A DNA stretch of 64,000 bases from Verrucomicrobiaceae bacterium. GTDB taxonomy: Bacteria > Verrucomicrobiota > Verrucomicrobiia > Verrucomicrobiales > Verrucomicrobiaceae. The position numbers were made by a program, and so were the translations under genes. Location: assembly GCA_947458455.1 (NCBI GenBank), contig CANGYJ010000002.1:372001-436000 (forward strand), in the 5' to 3' direction. The notes beneath the pieces were generated by a model. That model did not search any database and was not told the origin of the DNA. It saw nothing but the letters and a program-made list of their open reading frames with translations. Positions 16,791 to 25,079 of this stretch are shown here, piece after piece. Position 1 is the first letter of the stretch; every line of letters begins with the position of its first letter.

Positions 16791-17471
16791 TTATTTCTTC
16801 TCGTCCTTGAGCTTGCCTTGGTCTTCCAGGGTGTGCTTGAACTTCTCCGCCTTCGGCGTCACCACACCGCGAACGTAGCCTTGGTTGGGATTCCGCTCCT
16901 GGAAGTTCTGGTGGTAGTCCTCCGCCTTGTAAAACTTCACCAGCGGCACGATCTCCGTGGCGATCGGATCTTTGAACTTCGGCTGGAAGGCGGTCTTGGA
17001 GGCCTCGGCGATCTGCTTCTGTTCGGGGTTGGTGTAGAGAATGATGGAGCGGTATTGCGTGCCGTAGTCATTGCCTTGGTAGGGGGTGCCTTTCGGGAGG
17101 AATTTACCGTGCTTCTCCATCGGCTCCTTCGTCACGCTGGTGGGATCGTGAGCGTCCCAGAAGAGTTCGACGATCTCTTTAAAGGTCGTCACCGCTGGAT
17201 CGAACTCGATCTCGATGACTTCCGCGTGCCCGGTTTCTCCAGTGCAAATGTCCTCATAGGTCGGGTTGATCGTTTTGCCGCCCGAGTAGCCGCTGACGAC
17301 CTTCTTCACGCCCTTGAGCATCAGGTACTGCGCCTCGACGCACCAAAAGCAGCCGCCACCAATGTAGGCTTTTTCGGTTTTGGCAGCAGCAGAGGGAGTA
17401 TCAGCGGCGGAGGCAGGAAGGCTCATGGCGGCAAAGAGGGCGGTGGTGAGGAGTTTAGCGAGGGATTTCAT
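16791..17471 (-). CDS. msrA: Peptide methionine (S)-S-oxide reductase, exported
   Basis: A 226-residue MsrA with a signal peptide (about residues 1-22, SLPASA). The catalytic motif GGGCFWCVEA places the nucleophile at Cys41. Other family blocks are GYSGGKTINPTYEDICTGETGHAEV and YHQNF. It reduces methionine-S-sulfoxide in proteins. The N-terminal signal suggests it repairs oxidised proteins in the periplasm, unlike the usual cytoplasmic enzyme. A partner MsrB domain is not fused and was not seen. It is the upstream gene of a likely two-gene operon with the creatininase-family protein. Confidence 0.93.
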   Translation of the reverse strand: MKSLAKLLTTALFAAMSLPASAADTPSAAAKTEKAYIGGGCFWCVEAQYLMLKGVKKVVSGYSGGKTINPTYEDICTGETGHAEVIEIEFDPAVTTFKEIVELFWDAHDPTSVTKEPMEKHGKFLPKGTPYQGNDYGTQYRSIILYTNPEQKQIAEASKTAFQPKFKDPIATEIVPLVKFYKAEDYHQNFQERNPNQGYVRGVVTPKAEKFKHTLEDQGKLKDEKK

Positions 17472-17543
17472 GGCTGGTGTGATGGCGTGTGCATCATGCG
17501 TGGTGTGAGATGAGAAACTTTCGCCGGAATTCCCGGCCTGGAG

Positions 17544-18161
17544 TCATTTTTTCATCGGAGCGGTCTTCCAGAGCGTCCACAACTCCGGCGGAGCGGCGCT
17601 GCGATTGACCGGTCGGAGGTGCTGCACCTCGAATCGTCTCGAATCGAGGCCGGCGGCCCATTTGGCGATCTCGCGGCTTTCTTCCGCACCCCCTTCATGG
17701 CCGGGATACACCGCCAGCGTGAGGATACCGCCCGGCTTTAGCAGCTCGATGGCCTGCGCCAGAGCCGCCAGCGTCGTTTCCGTGCGGGTGATGCAGCTTT
17801 TATCTGAGCCGGGCAGGTAACCGAGGTTGAACATGATCGCCGCGATCTTGCCGTGAAGCTCTAGCGGTAGGTTTTGCGCCATCTTTTCATGCCCGGCATG
17901 GAGAAGCGTGCTCATCTCTAGCGGCACCCTCTTCCGCGTCTCCTCCAGCGCCGCCGCCTGCACATCAAAGGCATACACCTGACCGCCTGGCGAGACGCAC
18001 TGGCTCAGGAAGAGCGTGTCATGCCCATTCCCCATCGTGGCATCCACCACCACATCACCGGGCCTCAGGCGGTCCGCCAGCATGAGCTGCGCCCAGCGGA
18101 CAGAGGAGGGCAGGCCGCCGGTGGGGCTGGCTAGGTGGGGTAGGGGAGAATCGGGGGGCAT
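17544..18161 (-). CDS. mnmM: YtqB/MnmM-like tRNA methyltransferase
   Basis: A 205-residue SAM-dependent methyltransferase. Motif I is VVVDATMGNGHDTLFLSQ and the later block MFNLGYLPGSDKS is the hallmark of the rRNA_methylase/YtqB family. YtqB of Bacillus was later identified as MnmM, which methylates 5-aminomethyl-2-thiouridine at tRNA position 34; assigning that substrate here is by family only. ATG 18161 was chosen because it begins the conserved sequence; the frame is open upstream only through the structured region before rpsA. It is divergent from rpsA. Confidence 0.7.
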   Translation of the reverse strand: MPPDSPLPHLASPTGGLPSSVRWAQLMLADRLRPGDVVVDATMGNGHDTLFLSQCVSPGGQVYAFDVQAAALEETRKRVPLEMSTLLHAGHEKMAQNLPLELHGKIAAIMFNLGYLPGSDKSCITRTETTLAALAQAIELLKPGGILTLAVYPGHEGGAEESREIAKWAAGLDSRRFEVQHLRPVNRSAAPPELWTLWKTAPMKK

Positions 18162-18167
18162 GGGGGC

Positions 18168-18337
18168 AGAGGGCCGCCATTGAAACGGCTTTCGTCGAGG
18201 AAAGCAAGGCAGCGCCCCACCCCGAACTTCGGCCTTGCCAAAACGACGTTCGCCCCGACTATGGCGGCCCTCTTGTCCGGGCACCCTCTGGTGCTGCGGG
18301 ACGAAAGCCCGCCGTGTGCCTCCGGAGCGGAAGCACA
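18168..18337 (+). promoter_or_regulatory. Hairpin-rich structured leader upstream of rpsA
   Basis: A perfect 13-bp inverted repeat, AGAGGGCCGCCAT (18168) and ATGGCGGCCCTCT (18261-18273), encloses hairpin GCTTTC/GAAAGC (18188-18205, loop GTCGAG) and a stem formed by GCAAGGC/GCCTTGC. Three more hairpins follow: GCACC/GGTGC (18281-18294), GCGGG/CCCGC (18296-18312, loop ACGAAAG), and TGTGC/GCACA with inner TCCG/CGGA (18315-18337). It ends 46 bases before the rpsA start, which has no Shine-Dalgarno sequence. It could be an rpsA control leader, a small RNA, or a dispersed repeat; orientation is inferred. Confidence 0.45.
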
Positions 18338-18383
18338 TCAGCGGTTCACCCACCGAACGCTCCCAACCCGTAAATAACATCAC

Positions 18384-20063
18384 ATGAGTGCAAACGCATC
18401 GCTCGCCGACCTGATCGCAGGTTCATTCCGCGAGCTCTCCGAGGGGTCCATCGTCAAGGGCCGCATCCTCGAAATCAAACCCCAAGTCGTCCTCGTGGAC
18501 ATCGGCTACAAGTCCGAAGGCGCCATCCCGTCGAACGAATTCGAAGACGAAGACATCCAGGTCGGCGACGAAGTCGAAGTCCTGCTTGAGCGTCTCGAAA
18601 ATGACGAAGGCATGGTCGTTCTCTCCAAAGAGAAAGCCGCCCACCGCCAGAACTGGGAAAAAATTTACCACGTCTTCAAGGACGGCGGTCTCGTCAAAGG
18701 CAAGATCAAGAGCGTCGTCAAAGGCGGCCTCATGGTCAACGTGGGCGTCGAAGCCTTCCTGCCCGGCAGCCAGATCGACATCATCCCGCCGAAGGACCTC
18801 AACGAATACGTCGGCAAGGTGTTCGAGTTCAAGATCGTCAAGATCAACGACGAGCGCAAAAACATCGTTCTCTCCCGCCGCGAAGTCATCGAGGCCGAGC
18901 GTTCCGAGCAGCGCCAGAAGTTCCTCGATTCCGTCACCCCGGGTGACCGCGTCACCGGCATCGTCAAGAACATCACCGATTTCGGTGTGTTCGTGGACCT
19001 CAGCGGCATGGACGGCCTGCTTCACATCACCGACATGTCCTGGGGCCGCCTCAACCATCCTTCTGAGATGGTCGGCATCGGCCAGGCCGTGGACGTCGTC
19101 ATCCTCGAGGTCAACCGCGAGAAAGAGCGTGTCTCCCTCGGCCTCAAGCAGCTCCAGAACAATCCCTGGGAAAACATCGAGAACCGTTACCCCGTGGGTC
19201 ACAAGGTTCGTGGCAAGGTCACCAAGCTCGTCGCCTACGGTGCGTTCGTCGAAGTGGAAGAAGGCGTTGAAGGCCTCATCCACGTCTCCGAGCTCTCCTG
19301 GACGAAGCGCATTGCCCGCCCGTCCGATGTTCTCGCCGTCGGCCAGATCATCGAATCCGTCGTTCTTGGCATCAACAAGGACGAGCGCAAGATCAGCCTC
19401 GGCGTGCGTCAGCTCGATGCCAATCCGTGGGACGATATCGACGCTCGCTACCCTGTGGGTACGAAGATGACCCGCCCGGTCCGCAACCTCACCGCCTACG
19501 GCGCCTTCGTCGAACTCGAAGAAGGCATCGACGGCATGATCCACGTCTCCGACCTCAGCTGGACACGCAAGATCAACCACCCGTCCGAAATGCTCAAGAA
19601 GGGCCAGGAAGTCGAAGCCGTCGTGCTCGGCATCGACAAGGCCAATCAGCGCATCTCCCTCGGCATGAAGCAGCTCGAAACCGATCCGTGGAGCGAGATC
19701 GACGGCCGCTTCAAGGTCGGCGAAGTCGTCAAGGGCCGCGTCTCGAAGATCGCCAGCTTTGGCGCCTTCATCGAGCTCGAGGACGACATCGACGGCCTCG
19801 TGCACATCTCGCAGATCAGCGAGGAGCGCATCGAGAAGGTCAAGGACAAGCTCAACGTGGGCGACGAAGTCGAAGCCCGTGTCATCAAGGTGGACAAGGT
19901 GGAGCGCCGGATCGGCCTCTCCATCAAGGCCATGAACTACAGCGACGCCGACATCCAGAAGGAAAGCGCCGCCTTCGAAGCCCTCAAGCCCAGCACCGAC
20001 CTCGTCGGCCTGGAGCAGGCCTTCAAGTTCGCCACCGAAGAATGGCGCCCCGGCGGTTCGTAA
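18384..20063 (+). CDS. rpsA: 30S ribosomal protein S1
   Basis: A 559-residue protein with six S1 (OB-fold) repeats, beginning near residues 20, 105, 190, 277, 364 and 451. Repeats 3-6 carry the strong RNA-binding consensus (YGAFVEVEEGVEGLIHVSELSW and variants), while repeats 1 and 2 are more divergent, as expected for the ribosome-binding part. S1 helps unstructured or Shine-Dalgarno-less mRNAs onto the ribosome, which is relevant because most starts in this window lack such a motif. The leader is hairpin-rich and its own start (CCGTAAATAACATCAC) also lacks a Shine-Dalgarno sequence. A very strong terminator follows. Confidence 0.96.
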   Translation: MSANASLADLIAGSFRELSEGSIVKGRILEIKPQVVLVDIGYKSEGAIPSNEFEDEDIQVGDEVEVLLERLENDEGMVVLSKEKAAHRQNWEKIYHVFKDGGLVKGKIKSVVKGGLMVNVGVEAFLPGSQIDIIPPKDLNEYVGKVFEFKIVKINDERKNIVLSRREVIEAERSEQRQKFLDSVTPGDRVTGIVKNITDFGVFVDLSGMDGLLHITDMSWGRLNHPSEMVGIGQAVDVVILEVNREKERVSLGLKQLQNNPWENIENRYPVGHKVRGKVTKLVAYGAFVEVEEGVEGLIHVSELSWTKRIARPSDVLAVGQIIESVVLGINKDERKISLGVRQLDANPWDDIDARYPVGTKMTRPVRNLTAYGAFVELEEGIDGMIHVSDLSWTRKINHPSEMLKKGQEVEAVVLGIDKANQRISLGMKQLETDPWSEIDGRFKVGEVVKGRVSKIASFGAFIELEDDIDGLVHISQISEERIEKVKDKLNVGDEVEARVIKVDKVERRIGLSIKAMNYSDADIQKESAAFEALKPSTDLVGLEQAFKFATEEWRPGGS

Positions 20064-20090
20064 GAGCCTCCAGCCTCCAGTTCCATCCCG

Positions 20091-20123
20091 GAGGGGACGC
20101 CGCGAGGCGTCCCCTCTTTTTTT
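20091..20123 (+). terminator. Rho-independent terminator after rpsA
   Basis: A perfect 11-bp stem (GAGGGGACGCC / GGCGTCCCCTC) closed by a GCGA tetraloop of the GNRA type is followed by seven T residues. This is an unusually strong intrinsic terminator 27 bases after the rpsA stop. Confidence 0.95.
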
Positions 20124-20132
20124 GCCGGGGAA

Positions 20133-20200
20133 ATGGAGGGGTGGAGTTTGGGAGTGCTGAAAGTGGCATGCTCACTACTCCATCACTCCATCACTCCCTC
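20133..20200. repeat. Inverted word repeat (GGAGTGATGGAG family)
   Basis: The left arm contains ATGGAGGGGTGGAGT and GGGAGTG; the right arm contains CACTACTCC and tandem ATCACTCC units, which are reverse complements of the same words. It lies directly after the rpsA terminator and before the DUF255 gene. Confidence 0.65.
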
Positions 20201-20258
20201 TCCAACCCTCGAAGCGCCCCTTGCAACTCCCGCCTGCATGCGGACGTTCCGCTCCCCC

Positions 20259-22436
20259 ATGAGTGCCCCAGCCACCAGCACGCCGAAACACACGAACGCC
20301 CTCGCCCAGGAACGCTCGCCCTACCTACTCCAGCACGCCCACAACCCCGTGAACTGGCTGCCCTGGGGCGAAGAAGCCTTCCAACTCGCCAAAGAGCAGG
20401 ACAAACCCATCTTCCTCTCCTCCGGCTATTCCACCTGCCACTGGTGCCATGTCATGGAGCGTGAGTCCTTCGAGAACGAAGACACCGCCAAGCTGCTCAA
20501 CGAGAGCTTCATCCCCGTCAAAGTCGATCGCGAGGAGCGGCCCGATGTCGATCTCACCTACATGACCTACGTCCAGGCCGCGAGCGGTCAGGGCGGCTGG
20601 CCGATGAGCGTCTTCCTCACGCCGGAATTAAAACCCTTTTACGGTGGCACCTACTACCCGCCGGAGGACACACCCGGCCGCATCGGCTTCAAACACCTGC
20701 TCACCGAGCTCACGAAGATCTGGAAGGAAGATCGCACCGGCGTCGAGGAACGCGCCAGCAAGTCCGTCGAGAAGCTCCAGGAGCATCTCGACAACGAAAA
20801 CAAAGAAGTCACCGACATTGATCCCGCCGCGGTCATGCAAAAAGCCTACGACGACCTCAGCGGCAGCTTTGACTACCACGAAGGCGGCTTTGGTAGCGCT
20901 CCCAAATTCCCCCGGCCCACCGGCTTGAACCTCCTCATGCGCATCCACCGCGCCTTCGCGAAGCGCGAGGACAAGGAAAGCAGCCACGAGAGTGATTGGG
21001 CCATGGAGATGACCGCCAAAACGCTGCGTGCCATGGCCAATGGCGGCATGCGGGATCACCTTGGCGGCGGCTTTCACCGCTACAGCGTCGATGCCTACTG
21101 GCACATCCCGCACTACGAAAAGATGCTCTACGATCAGGCGCAGCTCCTCAGCGCCTACGCCGAGGCCTGGAAGCTCACCGAAGGCAATGCGCTCTTTGAA
21201 ACCATTCTCCGCAGCACCATCGAGTATTTGAAACGCGATCTCCGCCACGCCGACGGCGGCTTTTTCTCCGCCGAGGATGCCGATAGCCTCGCCACCGCCG
21301 AGTCCGAGCACAAAACCGAAGGTGCCTTCTACGTCTGGAAAGCCGCCGAGATCGACGAGATCCTCGGCAAGGAGCACGGCAATATCTTCCGCTACGCCTA
21401 CGGTGCCCGTCGCGATGGCAACGCTCGTCCCGAGAGCGATCCACACGGCGAACTCAAAGGCCTCAACACCCTCTTCCGCGCCGTCTCCTTCAAAAAGACC
21501 GGCGAATACTTCAAGAAGACCGCCGACGAAGTTAAAACGATCATCGATGAAGCCATCGTCAAACTCATCGAGGCCCGCAACAAGCGCCCGCGTCCGCATC
21601 GCGACGACAAAATCATCGCCGCCTGGAACGGCCTCACCATCTCTGGCCTTGCCCGCACCGGAGCCGCCCTCGGCGATGCCGAAATCATCACCCTCGCCAG
21701 CCAGGCCGCGCAGTTCATCCACGATCATCTCTGCGCCGCACCCGGCAAAGAGCTGCACCGCTCCTGGCGTGAAGGTCAGCGTGGCCCCAAAGCCTTCTCC
21801 ATCGACTACGCCTGCCTCATCCACGGCTTGCTCGACCTGTATGAAGCCACCTTTGACGTGAAATGGCTCCAGTGGGCCGTCTCCCTGCAAAGCGAGATGG
21901 ACGCGCAGTTTCTCGACAAAGAAAACGGCGGCTACTTCAGCGTCCACACGGACATGGCGCACAGCGTCCTCCGCATCAAAGAGGACTACGACGGCGCCGA
22001 GCCATCCCCGAACTCCCTCGCCGCCCTCAACCTCGTGCGCCTCAGCGCCCTCCTTGCCAAGGACAGCTACCAAGCACAGGCCGAGAAGATCTTCGCCCTC
22101 TTCGGCAACACGCTCCAAAACAGCGCCTCCGCCGTCCCCGTCATGTCGATGGCCTTCGACCTCCTCCACCGCGGCAAAACCCAAATCGTCCTCGCCGGCG
22201 ACCAAAGGACCCCCGAGTTCCAAAAGCTCGCCGCGCACCTCCGCCGCCAGTTCCTGCCCAACGCCACCCTTTTGCACGCCGATGGCGGTGAAGCCCAAAA
22301 ATGGCTCTCCGAGCACAACGAAGCCCTCGCCGGCATGAAACCTCTCGAAGGCCAACCCGCCGCCTACCTCTGCCAAAACTTCACCTGCCAGGCCCCCGTG
22401 ACGACGGTGGAGGAGGTGGAGAGGCTATTGAAATAG
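20259..22436 (+). CDS. DUF255 thioredoxin-domain protein (YyaL/SPATA20 family)
   Basis: A 725-residue protein. The N-terminal thioredoxin-like domain has the family hallmark [22 protein letters not shown] and the Cys pair in [15 protein letters not shown], followed by [10 protein letters not shown] and [13 protein letters not shown]. The rest is an (alpha/alpha)6-barrel-like domain related to N-acylglucosamine epimerases, with [28 protein letters not shown] and DGAEPSPNS. Members are widespread and conserved but their reaction is unsettled. ATG 20259 was chosen; ATG 20238 is an alternative. It stands alone between rpsA and a small membrane protein. Confidence 0.88.
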   Translation: MSAPATSTPKHTNALAQERSPYLLQHAHNPVNWLPWGEEAFQLAKEQDKPIFLSSGYSTCHWCHVMERESFENEDTAKLLNESFIPVKVDREERPDVDLTYMTYVQAASGQGGWPMSVFLTPELKPFYGGTYYPPEDTPGRIGFKHLLTELTKIWKEDRTGVEERASKSVEKLQEHLDNENKEVTDIDPAAVMQKAYDDLSGSFDYHEGGFGSAPKFPRPTGLNLLMRIHRAFAKREDKESSHESDWAMEMTAKTLRAMANGGMRDHLGGGFHRYSVDAYWHIPHYEKMLYDQAQLLSAYAEAWKLTEGNALFETILRSTIEYLKRDLRHADGGFFSAEDADSLATAESEHKTEGAFYVWKAAEIDEILGKEHGNIFRYAYGARRDGNARPESDPHGELKGLNTLFRAVSFKKTGEYFKKTADEVKTIIDEAIVKLIEARNKRPRPHRDDKIIAAWNGLTISGLARTGAALGDAEIITLASQAAQFIHDHLCAAPGKELHRSWREGQRGPKAFSIDYACLIHGLLDLYEATFDVKWLQWAVSLQSEMDAQFLDKENGGYFSVHTDMAHSVLRIKEDYDGAEPSPNSLAALNLVRLSALLAKDSYQAQAEKIFALFGNTLQNSASAVPVMSMAFDLLHRGKTQIVLAGDQRTPEFQKLAAHLRRQFLPNATLLHADGGEAQKWLSEHNEALAGMKPLEGQPAAYLCQNFTCQAPVTTVEEVERLLK

Positions 22437-22449
22437 CAGCCGAGTTACG

Positions 22450-22761
22450 ATGGAACTCTTTCTCTCCATCCTCCCATTTCTATTCACGAGTATGGTGATC
22501 GGTATTTGCTGGCGCTGGAGCCTTCTCGGACTCCTGTGCTTTTGCGCTGCCGCAGGATTCACCCTGGCTCTTTGCCTGCGTGATTGGTCTGATTTTCATT
22601 TCCAGGCGATTGTGGCAAATGCACGTCAAGGAGGCGGAGCTTGGTCTTCTTGGCTGCTAGGAATGCTAGTCTATTTCATGTTTTCCGGCCTGCCAGCAGC
22701 CGTTGGTGGAGGCTTGGGGTATGCTTTGCGTCAGATCAAAGTAGCGGATTCGAAGCACTGA
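22450..22761 (+). CDS. Small three-helix membrane protein of unknown function
   Basis: A 103-residue protein with three predicted membrane segments: residues 3-22, 25-44 and about 67-92, the last Gly-rich. There is no recognisable domain. It starts 13 bases after the DUF255 gene, so it may be translated from the same mRNA, but codon usage (more A/T at third positions) differs from that gene. It could also be a stand-alone accessory gene adjoining the toxin-antitoxin pair. The 104 bases that follow hold no gene. Confidence 0.5.
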   Translation: MELFLSILPFLFTSMVIGICWRWSLLGLLCFCAAAGFTLALCLRDWSDFHFQAIVANARQGGGAWSSWLLGMLVYFMFSGLPAAVGGGLGYALRQIKVADSKH

Positions 22762-22865
22762 CTTCACCGCACGAATAGATTCATCGACCGTAACACCGGA
22801 GCCAGAATCAAAGAAACCATTCTAGCATGTTGACTCATTTATAACGCTTCAATAACCTCATCCAC

Positions 22866-23084
22866 ATGATCTCCGAACGCTACCCTGAACTCGCGCAACT
22901 GCCTGACGAGGACAAGCTCACCCTCATGGTTGAGCTGTGGCAGGATGTGATGGATGACTCGCCTGCGGAGAATCCAGCACTGGCGGAGTTTGTGGAGAAG
23001 CGCTGGCAAGAATATCAACTGCACCCGGAGCGCGTTTCGACTTGGTCTGAGGTCAAATCCCGCCTCCTCGCCTCCAGAGCATGA
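22866..23084 (+). CDS. Antitoxin, addiction module component (TIGR02574-like)
   Basis: A 72-residue acidic protein resembling the putative addiction module component family: short N-terminal helix (YPELAQLPDEDKLTLMVELWQDV), a break at DSPAENP, a helix and the ending VKSRLLASRA. Such proteins are encoded just before a RelE/ParE-family toxin, as here. Its stop codon overlaps the toxin start in ATGA, so the two are translationally coupled. The antitoxin would bind and neutralise the toxin and probably repress its own promoter. A weak TTGACT/ATAACC promoter-like pair lies about 30 bases upstream. Confidence 0.78.
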   Translation: MISERYPELAQLPDEDKLTLMVELWQDVMDDSPAENPALAEFVEKRWQEYQLHPERVSTWSEVKSRLLASRA

Positions 23085-23395
23085 AAAGGGAGGTCATCTG
23101 GACCTGGGCTGCAGAAGCAGATTTGCAGCGCTTGTTCGCCGAAGTGGAAGATTCTTCGGATGGCAATGGTCTTCGGCTGCTTACCGAGATCGAAAAGGCC
23201 ACGGTGTTGTTGCTGTGCTTTCCTTTGCTTGCTCCGAACTGGCGTTTGCCAGTGCGCAGACTGGTGCTGCGTCGTCGTCACTTGGGGCTTTTCTATGTTC
23301 CAGAGCCCCGTGGCATTGTCGTCATCGGCGTGGCGGATCTCCGTCGCGATCCCGAAAGCCTCAAGAGTGAGATGCTCGGTCGTCTGCCGCGGTAG
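23081..23395 (+). CDS. RelE/ParE-family toxin
   Basis: A 104-residue basic protein with the layout of the RelE/ParE superfamily: an N-terminal strand and helix (VIWTWAAEADLQRLFAEVE), a second helix, then the beta-hairpin core (VRRLVLRRRHLGLFYVPEPRGIVVIGVADLRRDPESL). The ending, with a strand leading to Arg-rich D-L-R-R-D-P, matches the family's catalytic sheet edge. RelE toxins cleave mRNA on the ribosome and ParE toxins poison gyrase; sequence alone does not decide which. It overlaps the antitoxin stop by four bases. Confidence 0.75.
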   Translation: MKREVIWTWAAEADLQRLFAEVEDSSDGNGLRLLTEIEKATVLLLCFPLLAPNWRLPVRRLVLRRRHLGLFYVPEPRGIVVIGVADLRRDPESLKSEMLGRLPR

Positions 23396-23451
23396 GTGCC
23401 AGCTGAAACCTCGCAAGAGCCAGCGCCCGGTTGGCGATTCCTGCCACCATC

Positions 23452-24726
23452 ATGAATCGCCGCTCTTTCCTTCATCAAACGTCTGCGCTTGCCGCAGCCT
23501 CTGCCGTTACCCAACTCCGTGCGGCGGATGCGGCGCAGAAAAAGCTCAAGGTGGCAGTCGTCGCACTCGGCCGCGGCATGCAGCATGTCAGCGCCTTGCT
23601 GAAGATCCCGAATGTGGAGATCGCCTACCTGGCGGAGGTGGATTCGAAGCGCCTCGAAAGCGGTCTGAAGATGGTGAATGCCACGCAACAGGTGTCCTGC
23701 CAGGGCGTGAAGGACTTCCGCAGCTTCCTCGATGACAAGACACTCGACGCCGTCTTCATCGCCACGCCGAATTTCTGGCACACGCCCGCCGCGCTGCTTT
23801 GCATGCAGGCAGGAAAGCACGTCTATGTCGAGAAGCCAGGCAGCCAAAACGCCAACGAGGCGGAGATGATCGTGGCTGCGGCGAAGAAATACGACCGCCT
23901 CGTGCAGATGGGTAATCAGCGCCGCACCTGGATGAAGGACGCCATCACCGCGCTGCACGAAGGCGCTGTCGGTGAGGTGCGCTTTGGCCGTGGCTTCTAT
24001 TACAACAGCCGCAAAACGCTCGCCACGAATGAAAAGCCCGCGCCAGCGGATCTCGACTTCGATTTGTGGCAAGGTCCTGTGCCGGATGACGCGAAGCACG
24101 ACCCGAAAAAGATGGCTCACTACGACTGGCATTGGTTCTGGCACTGGGGCAATGGCGAGCTCGGCAACAACGGCATCCACTCGCTCGACATCCTGCGCTG
24201 GGGCCTGAAGGGCGAGTATCCGCTGCGCACCACTTACAATGGCGGCCGCTACTTCTTTGATGACGCCCAGGAGACGCCAGATACCGGCACGGCCGTCTAT
24301 GACTTCGGTCACGCAGGCTGCGAGTGGTTACAAAGCTCCTGCCATCCGCGTACTGCGGAGAAAAACCTCGGCGAAGTCGTCTTCTATGGCGACAAAGGCA
24401 CCATGGCCATCTCCCGCGATACCTGGAGCATCTACGATCCGAAAGGCGTCGAGATCAGCAAAGGCAAAGCCAGCACCGCCGGCACCGGGGATGTTTCTCA
24501 CATGGGCAATTTCCTCGACGCCATCCGAGGCGAGGCCAAGCTGAACAGCCCCATCGAAGAAGGTCAGAAGAGCACCATGATGTGCCACCTCGGGAACATG
24601 GCCTACCGCACCCACACCGTCGTCCGCTGCGATCCGAAGACCGGCAAAATCATCGATAACGCCGCCGCCGAGGCGCTCTGGGGCCGTGAAGGCGGCTACC
24701 GCAAAGGCTGGGAAGTGAAGCTGTGA
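23452..24726 (+). CDS. Tat-exported Gfo/Idh/MocA-family oxidoreductase
   Basis: A 424-residue protein with a twin-arginine signal, MNRRSFLHQTSALAAASA. The N-terminal Rossmann fold (KLKVAVVALGRGMQ) lacks the usual GxGxxG but keeps the family blocks DAVFIATPNFWHTPAA and GKHVYVEKPG, with the catalytic-region EKP. The C-terminal sheet domain contains WHWFWHWGNGELGNNGIHSLDI, whose HSLD His is typical of this secreted subfamily. These exported enzymes are abundant in Planctomycetes and Verrucomicrobia and probably act on sugar derivatives with a tightly bound nicotinamide cofactor. The DUF1905 gene follows after 10 bases. Confidence 0.87.
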   Translation: MNRRSFLHQTSALAAASAVTQLRAADAAQKKLKVAVVALGRGMQHVSALLKIPNVEIAYLAEVDSKRLESGLKMVNATQQVSCQGVKDFRSFLDDKTLDAVFIATPNFWHTPAALLCMQAGKHVYVEKPGSQNANEAEMIVAAAKKYDRLVQMGNQRRTWMKDAITALHEGAVGEVRFGRGFYYNSRKTLATNEKPAPADLDFDLWQGPVPDDAKHDPKKMAHYDWHWFWHWGNGELGNNGIHSLDILRWGLKGEYPLRTTYNGGRYFFDDAQETPDTGTAVYDFGHAGCEWLQSSCHPRTAEKNLGEVVFYGDKGTMAISRDTWSIYDPKGVEISKGKASTAGTGDVSHMGNFLDAIRGEAKLNSPIEEGQKSTMMCHLGNMAYRTHTVVRCDPKTGKIIDNAAAEALWGREGGYRKGWEVKL

Positions 24727-24736
24727 GGCAGGCGTC

Positions 24737-25063
24737 ATGAAACCCGTCCGCGATCCCTTCGAGCTCACGCATCGCTTCACGGCCACCCTCTTTCATACCG
24801 GCGGCCAAGGCGGCTGGACCTTTACGGCGCTGCCGAAGAGCCTCAAACTGCCCGTCACCGGCTCGTGGGGTATGACGCCCGTCATCGCGAGCGTGGATGG
24901 CAAAACCTGGAAGACCACGATTTGGAATGACACCAAGTCCGGCGGGCAGTTTCTGCCCGTGCCGAAGAAGATTCGCGGCAGCAAAGGGGATGGCGACAAA
25001 GTCGAGGTGGAGCTGCGCATGGATCGAGAGCGCATTCTCGCCCCGGTGCATCCGCTGGAGTGA
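24737..25063 (+). CDS. DUF1905 domain protein
   Basis: A 108-residue soluble protein with the DUF1905 beta-barrel pattern: TATLFHTGGQGGWTFTALP near the start, GSWGMTPVIASVDGKTWKTTIWN in the middle and LPVPKKIRGSKGDGDKVEVELRMD towards the end. Its function is unknown; the domain is often paired with a YdeI-like domain, which is missing here. It starts 10 bases after the Gfo/Idh/MocA gene and converges on rapA, with 16 bases between the two stops. Confidence 0.8.
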   Translation: MKPVRDPFELTHRFTATLFHTGGQGGWTFTALPKSLKLPVTGSWGMTPVIASVDGKTWKTTIWNDTKSGGQFLPVPKKIRGSKGDGDKVEVELRMDRERILAPVHPLE

Positions 25064-25079
25064 TCAAAGCATGCCGCCG

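Noticed and set aside
18168-18337. RNase P RNA, SRP RNA or tmRNA upstream of rpsA
   Set aside because: GAGGAAAG at 18197 recalls the start of RNase P RNA, but the other conserved segments and the 350-base length are missing; SRP and tmRNA signatures are also absent.
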